From Planctomycetaceae bacterium (lineage in GTDB: Bacteria > Planctomycetota > Planctomycetia > Pirellulales > Pirellulaceae), in contig PBNZ01000010.1 in NCBI GenBank assembly GCA_002723275.1, positions 8,048 through 58,945 on the forward strand: a stretch of DNA of 50,898 nucleotides, written 5' to 3'. Of the stretch, positions 35,608 through 45,400 are shown in pieces. The translations under genes and the position numbers were made by a program. The notes below the pieces were generated by a model. The model did no database searches. It was given only the letters and a program-made list of their open reading frames with translations, and was not told the DNA's origin. Position 1 is the first letter of the stretch, and each line of letters begins with the position of its first letter.

Positions 35608-38600
35608 GTGAGAATCTCTGAAATAACGGTCGACAGTTTTGGTCACTGGAAAGATCTGAAGGTAACGGATCTCTCGTCCGAGGTGACTGTCATTCACGGT
35701 CCCAATGAAGCGGGCAAGTCGACGCTACTGCAATTGTTGCGAGCCGTTCTCTACGGTTTTTCGCCAGCCCAGCATCATCGGTTTGTGCCGCCACTACATG
35801 AAGGACGGGTTGGCGGAACGATTCATGTCGCCGCTCCCAACGGTCGCTTTCGCGTGCGCCGCTGGTTGCCGAAGTCTGGAAGCCTTGATGAACACGATCA
35901 GAATGAATTGTCGGTGGAATCGGTTGACGGTGCGTTAAAAGGCAGGCACTTGCTGAACAGTCTACTGGCTGGCGTTGATGAATCTATTTTTCAAAACGTC
36001 TTTGCGGTTGGGCTCAGCGAAATGCAGCAACTGGGGACGTTGAGCGATACGGAGGCAGCCAATCAACTTTATGGATTGGCCTCGGGCACTGATCGGGTTT
36101 CGCTCTCAGAAGTCTCGCGGCAACTGGAGGATGGGCGCGATCAATTGCTCTCAAGCGAAGAGGTCGTCAACAATCTCAAGCAGTTGATTGAACGCTCCGA
36201 GGAACTTCGGCAAGAGTTGCAGGTTCATTCGTTGCCCACCGACCGTTGGTTCAAGCTGAATGAAGAACGTCAGAGAATCACCGACGAATTACAAGAGTTA
36301 GAAGGGCGGCAGGAGAGTGTCAGCGGTATTAATAGCTCAGAACCGAATCAGGTCGTTCGGGACCAGTGGCAGGCCTGTGTTGAGCGAAAGCAAGAACTTG
36401 AATCGGTAGGGCCAATCCCTGACATCCCGGATGATTCTCTCAAGCGTCTCTCAGGGCTCGTTTCCGAAATCAATGATCTTCGGCAGCAATGGGAGGCCAA
36501 GAGATCGCAACGCAAGCAATTGAAGGAGAATGGCCAAAAGCTAGTAGGCAACAAGCCGTTATTGCAGCATGCCGAACCGATCAACGGGTTGAGCTCGCAA
36601 CGTTCCCAGGTCGTGCAGCTTGAGGAAGACGTTGAACGTTTGGCGGGCAAGGCCGAAGAGAGTGATTTTGAGTTGCAGGCTGAGATCGAGCGACTGGGAA
36701 TTAAGTCTGGCTCGCGACTCGGCGCCATGCCGGTTATTACCCATGAAATGGTTGCGGCGTTACGCCCGCTGGCGCGGACTGCCCGCGATGCACGTCGACA
36801 TCTCGAATCGCTCAGTGAACAGAATCAAGCGGCAGCGGAAAAAGTGGATGCCGTTGAAGTGAAGCTGGCAAATGCGCTCAAGAATACGAAACACGAAACG
36901 GTCACCGATCTGTTAAATGATGGCCAGCAGCAAGTTAATGATCTGGTTGAGCGGATTGACCTTGATAACCGCATCGTCAAGCTCGAGCGAAGCCTCAAAG
37001 AGGCCAGGGAAGAAGCAGCACATTGGAATCAGCGCAAGGTCTTGCCGTGGCGGACGCTGATGATGCTTGGAGCGATCTTTTCGATAGGTATCGCGGTCGT
37101 TCTGGTCGCGCTCTTTGGGCCGATGTTTGGAATCGGTCCGGACCAGCGTTTGATCGTTTCGATTTTGGGCGGATCGCTCTGTTTTACCGCCGCCATCATC
37201 AAGAAAGTGTTGTCTTTCGCCGCTTCGAAGAGCTTTGATTCGTGTCAGGTCGAAGCCCGGGAAATTGCGACTGAACTTGCCTCGTTGCAAGCTGCTGCGG
37301 TGACTTTGGATGCACGTCTACCTTCAGGTTCTGGACCACTTGCGGTTTTGCTACAGAGTAAACAAGACGACCTGACTCGCTTCCAGAAGCTCAAGCCGTT
37401 GGAATCGCAGCGAGTCGCTGCAGTCGAGGAGGTCGCATTAGCTAATTCCCAGATCGCGGATGCAAAGGTGCAACTGAAGCAGGCGCGTCGAGCTTGGCGC
37501 GAACGCTTACATGCCTTTGACTTGCCCAATTCGATGACCCCCACGCAATTTCGGCAGTTCTCGCAGGCCGAGGGGAAATTAGGAAAGCTTCGTGAGGATC
37601 ATCAGCAAGTCCTGCAGGAACTTGCAGCGAGTCAGGAGCAACTTCAAACACTTGGCCAACGCGTACAGCTTGTGCGGCAACGTGTGGGACACGAGTTCCA
37701 GTCGCAGACGCTTGAGCCACAAATCAGTGAACTGGTTGCAGCCTTGGAGGCCGCACAGCGGCAAAAACAAGATCGTGATGGGATGCAACGCCAGTGGCGC
37801 GAGCTTGGGCGGGAGCAGGAGAAGATTGCCCGTGCTGCCAAGAGATTGCAAGAAAAGAAGAAACGCCTGATCGATCGGCACAATGTTGTCGATGTCAAAG
37901 ACTTCAAATCGCTTGTTCAGCGGAAGGAAGTTGCCTCCAAATTGCGCAAGCAAATCGATAAGCAACTTGTAGAAATCTCTGCTCAGCTTGGCGAAGCTTT
38001 TACGAAAAGCGAACTCAGGAAAATGCTCTCGAAGGGCGGGTTTGAAGGGAAACTTCAGAAGCTTGAGTCGGATCACCGGCAGGTTTCGAATCGGGTGGCA
38101 AAGTTGCTGGAACGTCGTGGTGAGCTGAATGCAAAATTGAGCCATTTGTCGCAGAACCGAAAACACTGTGAAACTCGCCTGGAATTGGAGGTCGTCCGAC
38201 AGCAGATCCGGGATCGAGCCCAGCACTGGGCACTGTTCGCAGGGGTGAGTCGGGCTCTCGATACCGTTCGCATCTCCTACGAATCCGAGCGACAGCCCGA
38301 GACACTCGCGGATGCCTCGAGTTATCTGAAGCGACTGACAGGCGGTCGGTATCGGCGGATCTGGACCCCCTTTGGCGAATCCTCCTTGCGTGTGGACGAC
38401 CAGCACGATCGAACCGTTCAAGTTGAATCGCTCAGCCGTGGAACACGGGAGCAGTTGTTTCTCAGCCTGCGGCTCGCATTGGCCGCGGTTTACGCGCGGC
38501 GGGGAGCTGCCTTGCCTGTTATTCTCGATGATGTCTTCGTGAACTTCGATGCGAGCCGAGCCCGTGCCGCTGCCGAGGCGATCTGCGAGTACGCAACGGC

Positions 38601-38937
38601 GGGTCGTCAGGTGCTTATCTTCACCTGTCATGATCATATTCATGATCTGTTTTTGGAGCTCGGAGTCGACGTGCGGACTTTGCCAACTCCGGATGATGTT
38701 GTTGTGCATGGTGCAGTCGTTGCACCGACCCGTTTTGCTCTCGAATCCAAGGTGGATCCCGCCTCGTCAGGGCTGCATCAAGATGAGCTGGATCCCGAGC
38801 TTGAGTATGAATTGACTTATGGTGCCCCTGAATACGATCCAGGTTATGAACCTGAGCCGGACGAGGGCGAACTTTCCGACGACGATTCGCAAAGGATGAG
38901 CCACGATCGGAATCTTTCGATCGGATCTGCCCGATGA
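35608..38937 (+). CDS. YhaN/Rad50-like SMC-type ATPase with central transmembrane pair
   Basis: A 1109-residue ABC/SMC-type ATPase. The N-terminal head has MRISEITVDSFGHWKD and Walker A GPNEAGKST (about 31-39). Two long coiled-coil arms flank a hydrophobic region with two TM helices (about 481-505 and 515-535), where Rad50 has its zinc hook; no CxxC hook is present. The C-terminal head has the ABC signature LSRGTREQLFLSLRLAL near 940 and Walker B LPVILDDVFVNFD near 972. An acidic tail of about 80 residues ends the protein. The coiled coil must be tethered in the membrane at its apex with both heads in the cytoplasm. It starts with GTG, and AGGGAA overlaps the stop region of the upstream gene, so the two are co-translated. 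Confidence 0.9.
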   Translation: MRISEITVDSFGHWKDLKVTDLSSEVTVIHGPNEAGKSTLLQLLRAVLYGFSPAQHHRFVPPLHEGRVGGTIHVAAPNGRFRVRRWLPKSGSLDEHDQNELSVESVDGALKGRHLLNSLLAGVDESIFQNVFAVGLSEMQQLGTLSDTEAANQLYGLASGTDRVSLSEVSRQLEDGRDQLLSSEEVVNNLKQLIERSEELRQELQVHSLPTDRWFKLNEERQRITDELQELEGRQESVSGINSSEPNQVVRDQWQACVERKQELESVGPIPDIPDDSLKRLSGLVSEINDLRQQWEAKRSQRKQLKENGQKLVGNKPLLQHAEPINGLSSQRSQVVQLEEDVERLAGKAEESDFELQAEIERLGIKSGSRLGAMPVITHEMVAALRPLARTARDARRHLESLSEQNQAAAEKVDAVEVKLANALKNTKHETVTDLLNDGQQQVNDLVERIDLDNRIVKLERSLKEAREEAAHWNQRKVLPWRTLMMLGAIFSIGIAVVLVALFGPMFGIGPDQRLIVSILGGSLCFTAAIIKKVLSFAASKSFDSCQVEAREIATELASLQAAAVTLDARLPSGSGPLAVLLQSKQDDLTRFQKLKPLESQRVAAVEEVALANSQIADAKVQLKQARRAWRERLHAFDLPNSMTPTQFRQFSQAEGKLGKLREDHQQVLQELAASQEQLQTLGQRVQLVRQRVGHEFQSQTLEPQISELVAALEAAQRQKQDRDGMQRQWRELGREQEKIARAAKRLQEKKKRLIDRHNVVDVKDFKSLVQRKEVASKLRKQIDKQLVEISAQLGEAFTKSELRKMLSKGGFEGKLQKLESDHRQVSNRVAKLLERRGELNAKLSHLSQNRKHCETRLELEVVRQQIRDRAQHWALFAGVSRALDTVRISYESERQPETLADASSYLKRLTGGRYRRIWTPFGESSLRVDDQHDRTVQVESLSRGTREQLFLSLRLALAAVYARRGAALPVILDDVFVNFDASRARAAAEAICEYATAGRQVLIFTCHDHIHDLFLELGVDVRTLPTPDDVVVHGAVVAPTRFALESKVDPASSGLHQDELDPELEYELTYGAPEYDPGYEPEPDEGELSDDDSQRMSHDRNLSIGSAR

Positions 38938-39149
38938 TTCATCGTTGAGAATCCCTCTGGTCGCGGTTTTTACGGTCGAAGAATTCGTAAAAGTTCTCTG
39001 ATCGTCACACGTCTAACGGCATGAGATCTATTTCCTCTGTTTTCTTTCAGATCAGATCTCGCTTTGTTGACGAGGTGGCTTGAAATCGGCTAAACAGAAT
39101 TTCGTCGTAATTGACGCTCTTTTGAACAAGCAAGTAAGGAGGGCATTTC

Positions 39150-39197
39150 ATGTTGGATCCGCCTTGCAATTCATGCGAAGTCTGTCGTTCCGCTTGA
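39150..39197 (+). CDS. Possible 15-residue Cys-rich leader peptide
   Basis: The frame encodes MLDPPCNSCEVCRSA with Cys at 6, 9 and 12. AAGGAGGG at 39136-39143 lies exactly 6 nt before the ATG, the best ribosome site in this gap. It could be a regulatory leader peptide, a tiny metal-binding protein or chance. The distance of about 300 nt to the terminator at 39495 does not fit a classical ribosome-controlled attenuator. Confidence 0.3.
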   Translation: MLDPPCNSCEVCRSA

Positions 39198-39494
39198 ATC
39201 CTTGCCAGACAGTTGAATGAGCATTGTTGCTCGTTTGTTTTTGTTGAACTTGTTTGAAAGATTGGAGGAATGCAGACTCGGCCTTTGATAAAAGGTCGCC
39301 TGGAAGCAGGCAAAGGTGAAATCGATTGTGTGAGTCCAAGATGGGCGATCCCATTAGACCGCCATGATGCACCTTTCGCGAACCGGGCCTCCGCATGTCG
39401 TAGGCAGTTGCACTCGCAATATTTAGGTTGGGGTGTTCGAGTTGGAACGTACAGATTCGGTGCGTTTTTTCGAGTCAAAAAAGAAATAATCATC

Positions 39495-39523
39495 AGCCGG
39501 GCTGGAGTGGCCCGGCTTTTTTT
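39495..39523 (+). terminator. Strong orphan intrinsic terminator
   Basis: A perfect 8-bp stem (AGCCGGGC 39495-39502 with GCCCGGCT 39510-39517, 7-nt loop) is followed by seven T residues (39517-39523). It lies 558 nt after the ATPase gene and about 100 nt before the deacetylase gene, so it ends either a long 3' region or an unrecognised small transcript. Confidence 0.88.
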
Positions 39524-39626
39524 GTGCGCCTTGGCCAGCTGGATTGAGCGCCAGCGAAGATTGTGTACGCTGTAGACCTGGAGTGTCGCTCCGAGGTGAC
39601 TTTTCTGGCTACAAGGGAATGTTCTG

Positions 39627-40406
39627 TTGTCTGATCGTGTTTTTGCCATCGCTGCCCATCCTGATGACATTGAATTTGTCATGGCGGGGACGATGATGTT
39701 GCTGAAAGATGCCGGCTGCGAACTTCATTACATGAATATCGCTAACGGTTGTTGTGGTTCCGCAGAATTAGATGCGGAGACCATCGCCCGGGTGCGGCGC
39801 GAAGAGGCAAGGCAAGCCGCTCAGTCGATCGGGGCGACCTTTCATGAGAGTCTCGTTGCTGATCTGTCCATTTTTTACGATCGAGAGACGTTAGCGCGAG
39901 TCGCATCCGTGATTCGAGAGGTTGCGCCGGATATCTTGTTGGTTCATTCTCCGCAGGATTACATGGAAGATCATATGAATGCCTGTCGCCTGGCGGTGAC
40001 CGCTGCTTTTTCGCGTGGCATGCCGAATTTTCCCGTGGTGCCGACGCGGCCAGTCACCGATCAAGATGTTGTCATCTATCATGCTCAGCCGCACGGCAAT
40101 TGTGACGGTTTGAGGAATCCAGTGCTGCCGGATCTGTTCGTCGATATCGGTACGAAGATCGACGAAAAAGCAAACATGTTGGCCTGTCACGAAAGTCAAC
40201 GGGTATGGCTTGATCAGAGCCAGGGGATGGGATCTTATTTGGAGACCATGAAGGAACTATGTCGTTCCGTTGGAGATCTGTCCGGACGTTGCGAATACGC
40301 GGAAGGCTGGCGAAAGCATTCACATTTGGGGTTCTGTAATGAAGCAGCCGACCCGTTATCCGATAAGTTGAAAGAGTTTATTCATCGATGTGATTCGAGC
40401 GTATAA
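39627..40406 (+). CDS. PIG-L family deacetylase
   Basis: A 259-residue zinc-dependent de-N-acetylase-like protein. The metal motif is IAAHPDDIEFVMAGTM, with MNIANGCCGS and SPQDYMEDHMNACRLAV carrying the later metal His. It differs clearly from the BshB1-like protein at 29022-29753 and is longer at the C-terminus. The substrate is likely an N-acetylated sugar or sugar conjugate but is unknown. The start codon is TTG with AAGGGA about 8 nt upstream; no ATG fits. It lies 29 nt before the D-serine dehydratase-like gene, probably one operon. Confidence 0.85.
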   Translation: MSDRVFAIAAHPDDIEFVMAGTMMLLKDAGCELHYMNIANGCCGSAELDAETIARVRREEARQAAQSIGATFHESLVADLSIFYDRETLARVASVIREVAPDILLVHSPQDYMEDHMNACRLAVTAAFSRGMPNFPVVPTRPVTDQDVVIYHAQPHGNCDGLRNPVLPDLFVDIGTKIDEKANMLACHESQRVWLDQSQGMGSYLETMKELCRSVGDLSGRCEYAEGWRKHSHLGFCNEAADPLSDKLKEFIHRCDSSV

Positions 40407-40435
40407 CTGGCGTTGATTATTTCAAGGAGTTTTGC

Positions 40436-41518
40436 GTGCATCCTGCTACACCCTGTTTGATTGTCGATTCACAGGTGGTTCAAAATAATCTCGAGCGAAT
40501 GCAGACCTATGCGGATAAACATGGGCTACGCTTGCGTCCGCATACCAAAACTCATAAATCGATTCATGTCGGTCGTCTTCAAATGGAGTTGGGTTCCAAG
40601 GGACTTACCGTCGCCAAGGCCGGTGAGGCAGCGGTGATGTCGAATGCCTCATCCGACATCATGATGGCCTATCCTCCGGTAGGCCCTGAGCGTGCTGAAA
40701 TGCTTGCTGAACTTGCCAAACGTATTCAATTAACGGTCGCTTTGGATTCCGAATTCGCCGTCGACCAGCTGCAGCAAGCAGTGGATAGGCTTGGGGTAAC
40801 GATCGGCGTCTTGGTCGACTTTGATCTTGGCTATGGCCGAACGGGCGTTCAGTCGGCGGAGGCCTCCGTCGCACTAGCTGAGTATGTCGAGCGTGCCTCT
40901 GGGCTCCGACTTGACGGAATGATGCTCTACGCCGGCCATATCAGCGGAAGTCCGGAATCGCAGCGTGAACAAATGGCAAAAGTTAAAGGCCAAGTCGATG
41001 AGCTCTTGACCGCTTGGGATGCGAAAGGGCTTTGTCGTGACATTATTTCAAGTGGCTCGACGCCTTCTGCGATGGCGTCCCACTTAGTCCCAGCCGTCAA
41101 TGAAATTCGACCAGGGACCTATGTCTATAACGATATGAATATTGTCCGCGGCGGTTACGCAACCCTGGATGACTGTGCGGCACGTATCGAAGCCACGGTA
41201 ATCAGTGCGGCGGTGAAAGATCAGGTTGTCGTCGATGCTGGAAGTAAGACTTTGACGAGTGATCTGTGCGGTCCGGCCCCCGATTCTGGTCATGGATATC
41301 TGGTTGACTATCCCGAGGCCCGAATATTTCGGCTGACGGAAGAGCATGCTCAGGTTGATGTGTCTCAGTGTGAACGTCGACCGCAGATCGGCGAACGAGT
41401 GTCGATTATCCCAAATCACATCTGTGTCTGCGTGAACATGCAGACCTCTTTCTGGTGGTCAGAGCCTGGAGAGGAGATGCGTTTGATGCCCGTCGATTCT
41501 CGTGGGCTGTTGGTGTAA
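40436..41518 (+). CDS. D-serine dehydratase / D-threonine aldolase-like PLP enzyme
   Basis: A 360-residue fold-type III PLP enzyme with an alanine-racemase-like barrel and a C-terminal metal-binding domain. The PLP lysine lies in RPHTKTHKS near residue 40. FDLGYGRTG and SSGSTPSAMAS are further barrel motifs. The metal motif is PNHICVCVN with His-x-Cys, which is closer to eukaryotic-type D-serine dehydratase than to D-threonine aldolases, for which His-x-Asp is reported; this discrimination is tentative. It starts with GTG preceded by AAGGAG at 6-nt spacing. It follows the deacetylase gene and is convergent with the nitrilase gene. Confidence 0.87.
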   Translation: MHPATPCLIVDSQVVQNNLERMQTYADKHGLRLRPHTKTHKSIHVGRLQMELGSKGLTVAKAGEAAVMSNASSDIMMAYPPVGPERAEMLAELAKRIQLTVALDSEFAVDQLQQAVDRLGVTIGVLVDFDLGYGRTGVQSAEASVALAEYVERASGLRLDGMMLYAGHISGSPESQREQMAKVKGQVDELLTAWDAKGLCRDIISSGSTPSAMASHLVPAVNEIRPGTYVYNDMNIVRGGYATLDDCAARIEATVISAAVKDQVVVDAGSKTLTSDLCGPAPDSGHGYLVDYPEARIFRLTEEHAQVDVSQCERRPQIGERVSIIPNHICVCVNMQTSFWWSEPGEEMRLMPVDSRGLLV

Positions 41519-41534
41519 GCTGTAATTGGCGGGA

Positions 41535-42389
41535 TCAAGTTTCGTCGCGTCCCGGGGACTTGAGTGAATGGGGAGTGACAAGCGGGTCATAGAGCTCAGG
41601 TCGCCGATCGGCAAGACGGTGGATTTCGTGTTCTTTGGGAACGCGAATGACATGCTTTCGCCGCGCCTTGGCGGGATCAATCTCCGCGTAAAACAACTCT
41701 TCCTCCGTCGAACTTGCGCGATGTAGAACTCGACCGCCGGGCTCGCAGATCTGGCTCTGACCGATGAAGGGGAAGTTTCGCTCGGTTCCGACACGATTGA
41801 CCGCCAGATAATAAACTCCGTTCTCGAGAGCTCGGCAGCTGGCAATAGATTGAGCGGCGCATTCGGCACCCGGGGGCCAGTTTGTCGGTAATGCGATGAG
41901 ATCCGCTCCAAGCAATGTCAGGCTGCGTGCGGCTTCTGGAAATGAGCCGTCGTAGCAGATGTTCATTCCAACACGCAGATCGCCGACTTGAATCACTTCG
42001 AAAGGACGGTTTCCGTAAGAGATGAAACGGTCGACGCCCAGATAAGGCAAGTGAACTTTGCGATACGAATTGATCTGCCGCGAGGGGCCCACGCAAACGG
42101 CTGCATTGAACAAATCGTCTCCATCACGTTCAACCATGCCGCAGATCACGTGGATATTCAAACGTTTACACGCTTCCGCAAGATGCTCAGTGAAGGGACC
42201 AGGAATGGTTTGAGCGTACTGGGATACTTCGTCAGCACTGTCGAAGCAGTAGCCTGTGAGAGCGCATTCGGGGAACACGACCAGGGACGCTCCAGCGGCC
42301 GCCGCTGTTTCCGTAAACTCGATGATCCGCGATTGATTGGACTCGACGTCTCCAAGTCGGACATCAAGTTGAACACCGGCAATCTTCAT
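41535..42389 (-). CDS. Carbon-nitrogen hydrolase (nitrilase superfamily)
   Basis: A 284-residue cytoplasmic amidase-type enzyme. The Glu-Lys-Cys triad is complete: Glu in VVFPECALTGY near 41, Lys in YRKVHLPYLG near 111, Cys in GMNICYDGSFPE near 146. Members cleave amides or carbamoyl groups; the substrate is unknown. It ends 17 nt from the convergent PLP enzyme, and the large surface-protein gene lies just upstream on the same strand (44 nt), without an obvious functional tie. Confidence 0.92.
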   Translation of the reverse strand: MKIAGVQLDVRLGDVESNQSRIIEFTETAAAAGASLVVFPECALTGYCFDSADEVSQYAQTIPGPFTEHLAEACKRLNIHVICGMVERDGDDLFNAAVCVGPSRQINSYRKVHLPYLGVDRFISYGNRPFEVIQVGDLRVGMNICYDGSFPEAARSLTLLGADLIALPTNWPPGAECAAQSIASCRALENGVYYLAVNRVGTERNFPFIGQSQICEPGGRVLHRASSTEEELFYAEIDPAKARRKHVIRVPKEHEIHRLADRRPELYDPLVTPHSLKSPGRDET

Positions 42390-42433
42390 GGTTTCGCCTT
42401 TCTGGCGGCAAGGCCGCTCACAGGCGATGGAAT

Positions 42434-45400
42434 CTACAGCTCGCTTGCCAGTTGATCAAGCAGGTCATTGTCGAGTTCGCTACTGGAGGTCCCAGGAATA
42501 TCTTGATCCATGGAGTCGAAGACACTTTCTCGTGCCTGGATCAGCAGCTGAAGCTCTGTCGCATCTTCCCGTACGGGAAGTGTGCTTTCGGCAGCTCGGT
42601 TTTGCGTCAATTCTTCATCGACGATGGGGTCATGGTCCAAGCTGGCTGCGACTTTCGCATGGTCGAGTTGTGTTAGCACGCCGATTGCGGCGGCATCGAC
42701 ATAATTACCTTCGGTGAAGGCATAGACGAGATCGCTGGAGTCGAATTCGCCGTCGCCATTCCAGTCGCCTTCCTCGAAGGTGGCATTGTTGACGATACCG
42801 TCCTCGTATTTTCCAACTTGGAAGACCAGGACAAGATCGCTGGAATTAAAGACACCATCTCGATTCGAGTCACCCGGGATATCGACCAGGGTGTCTTCAC
42901 GGCCCGGTGATCCACCGACCTGGCTGCTTGGACGCCAGCCTTCTTTGGCATTCCATGTTTCGAGGTTAGCGGCCGATTCTTTGACGACTTGGAGCGAAGG
43001 ACCGTCGCCATCCGTGGTGGGATGCCAATCTTCATCGTAAACGAAATCATGAAGGACCGTTTCGCCCGCGGCGAGGAAGACTCGCTCCGAGTTATTGCCC
43101 AGTCGACCGCTCCATTGACCAGCGACCGGAAGGTCTGCCCCGTAGCGAACCTGGAAGGCTTCCAGATTCTCGACGACGACCACTCGTTCGCCAGGTTGAA
43201 TTTCTGCATAATTCGATTCACGGAAGGCGAAGTCGATACCCTCGACATCATCGCCGACGATGACCTTCTGGAAGCTCACGTTGACGAGATCAACGGGCTC
43301 ATCCGAAAGGTTGACGAGCTCGATGAACTCAAAGTCGTCAGAGTTGTCGAAGCCGGCATCGATTTCGATTTGTGACGGATCAGCGGGATGATAATGGAGT
43401 TCACTGATTCGTAAGTTGTCTGTCGTAGCAGGCACGCTTGTGAAGAAGCGTGCCGAGCTGATTGCACTCCAGGTACCGTCGGCCTTGCGGAGTCGTGCTC
43501 GGACGTTCGTCGATTGAACAACGTTGACCGCGCCGGTGTACTGGATTGCGGTTTCCGCAAGGACGTCACCTGGGAGTCGAGGGTCAGAGCCATCTGTCGT
43601 GTAATAAATGTCTCCGTCTGGGGCCGACATTGTGAGTTGACTACCCGCTTCGACGAATCCACCATGCTGCACCGAGTCATTGATGCTGAACTCAGGCGCC
43701 TCTCCGACTGTAACTAATTTAAGCCGTTCAAATTGAGATAGGACGGTATCGGTTCGTTGTGGGAAATAGGTGTCATTGAGCGAATCGCGGACATCCACCC
43801 AATGCGGACGCGTGTAACGGATTCGACGGCCACGATCGACCTGATTGTCACCCCAGCGTGCCGACTCGACTCGCATCACCAGGTCGATTTGATCGGCTCG
43901 GCCGTTGTAAATCGCCGCTGCGCCTTCGGGACTCATGGGGCCACCGTGGTAGAACAGTTCCTGCACGCGATCAGCGAACATCAGCTTGTATTCGGGATGC
44001 GTTGACAGGCGCCGATGCAGTCCACTCGGTGCGAAAGGATTGTTGTTGCTCGTCGAGTTGTCGCGAACACGTTCGAGAACTTTTTCAGCGTCCCAGCTGT
44101 GGAATCGCCAGAGTCCTTCATCTTTGTTTTCCGATGCATACCAGTTGTGATGGTCCCAGTCACCATTACCACCGTAGAAGTTGACGAGCATGTAGCGAAT
44201 GAAGCCATCCATATCCAACATTGTTTGGATCTGCTCCCACTTCTCGTCTGTCAGGTCGTCACCACGTCGGCCCACGACATCAAACATGGCACGGTAGCTC
44301 TCATTTGACCCCGCAATAACTTCATTCGCGCCGTGCTTGATCACGTTGTAATCTTCACTTACGCCACCGTGGTAGGATGCCATGAAGTTGTCATCGGGGC
44401 GTTCGTGCAGCGTATGCATTCCCCAGTAAATGCCGTTGATGTAGACGTGGACGTGCTGTCCATGCGTTGCGTAACCACCCACTGCATTCTGTAGATCGGC
44501 CGCAAACTCGTCACGCATGTATTGGCCACGGCCTCGCTGACCATCCGGGTCACTACCGCCACCGTAGTGCCACACATTGTTCAGTCTCGCATCGACGACC
44601 AATGTGTCGAATTGGCTGATTGCATCGGCTCCGAAGACGGGGTAGTTGAGGTCCGAGGGGCCTTGGTCTTCGGTAAAGCGAACTCGCATCGAAAGCTTAT
44701 CCGACTTCCAGCGATTGGGGCTACTTCCGCCGACGATCTGCACAGTGGAGTTTGCCTGGACGCCGTTGTCGGGTTTGTTGGGATCGAAGAATTCGAAGGA
44801 GATTGGTTTCTCGACGTTTTCTCCCCGAATGTAGATGCCTTTGCTGCCAAAGAATTCATCAAAATCAAGCGAGAGAGAGACGGTTGGAATCCGCTTGAGA
44901 TCGTCTAGTTCAGGCCGGATTTCCGGATCCTCGTGATTGATGATGATCGGGTCCATCTGCCAGTCGGGACCGGCGTGTCCCCAACGGGCACTATTGAGTT
45001 CGGCACCGTCCTGCTGGAAGACGCTCGCTGCAAAAACGTAAGTCTGAGCATCCACGTTCGAGGCGATATAGTTTTCCTTGACGGCAACTGCCCTGAGTAC
45101 CGTCGTGTCCGAGATCGTAATCGGCCCGGAATAAACTTCGCCATGGGTTGCTGTCGGGGCAGAACCATCAGTCGTATAGCGGATTTGAGCGCCTTCGAAA
45201 GCAGTGCTGACTTCGACCTGGAAGGGCTCGGTGTAATATCCTCGATCGATGCTGAACGCAGTGTCGGTGACCATGCCCGCGTAGAGCCCACCATTCGGTC
45301 CGTTCGGTGAGAGTTCACGCAGGTAGCCGACCTTACCGTCACTGCCGACCCCGTAGGAAATGTCCGCTCGTTGGTCGGGGTACTCCGGTGCGAATTCGTC

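Larger units (their letters stand above)
38938..39626. other. 689-nt gene-poor gap with orphan terminator
   Basis: The longest gene-free stretch in the window. It holds a 7-bp inverted pair GAGATCT/AGATCTC (near 39021-39060), a 15-codon Cys-rich frame at 39150-39197 with a perfect ribosome site, a GCCTG-GAAG-CAGGC mini-hairpin at 39298-39311 and a strong terminator at 39495-39523. Because no conventional gene precedes the terminator, a small RNA or a leader transcript is possible. A long minus-strand frame crossing the region was rejected. Confidence 0.5.

Noticed and set aside
37579-38709. A 376-codon minus-strand open frame inside the YhaN-like gene
   Set aside because: It is a codon-bias shadow of the coding strand; the plus-strand protein carries clear ATPase motifs throughout this part.
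39290-39320. A short hairpin with GGAAGCAGG that recalls the SRP RNA domain IV motif
   Set aside because: Only a 5-bp stem is present; the conserved asymmetric loop and flanking helices of 4.5S RNA are missing.
39270-39575. A 101-codon plus-strand frame with GGAGG next to its ATG
   Set aside because: The GGAGG is only about 1 nt from the ATG, and the frame reads straight through the intrinsic terminator at 39495-39523.
39047-39682. A 211-codon minus-strand open frame across the 39-kb gap
   Set aside because: It overlaps the start of the deacetylase gene, runs antisense to the strong terminator, has no ribosome site at any of its ATGs and its composition does not look like a folded protein.
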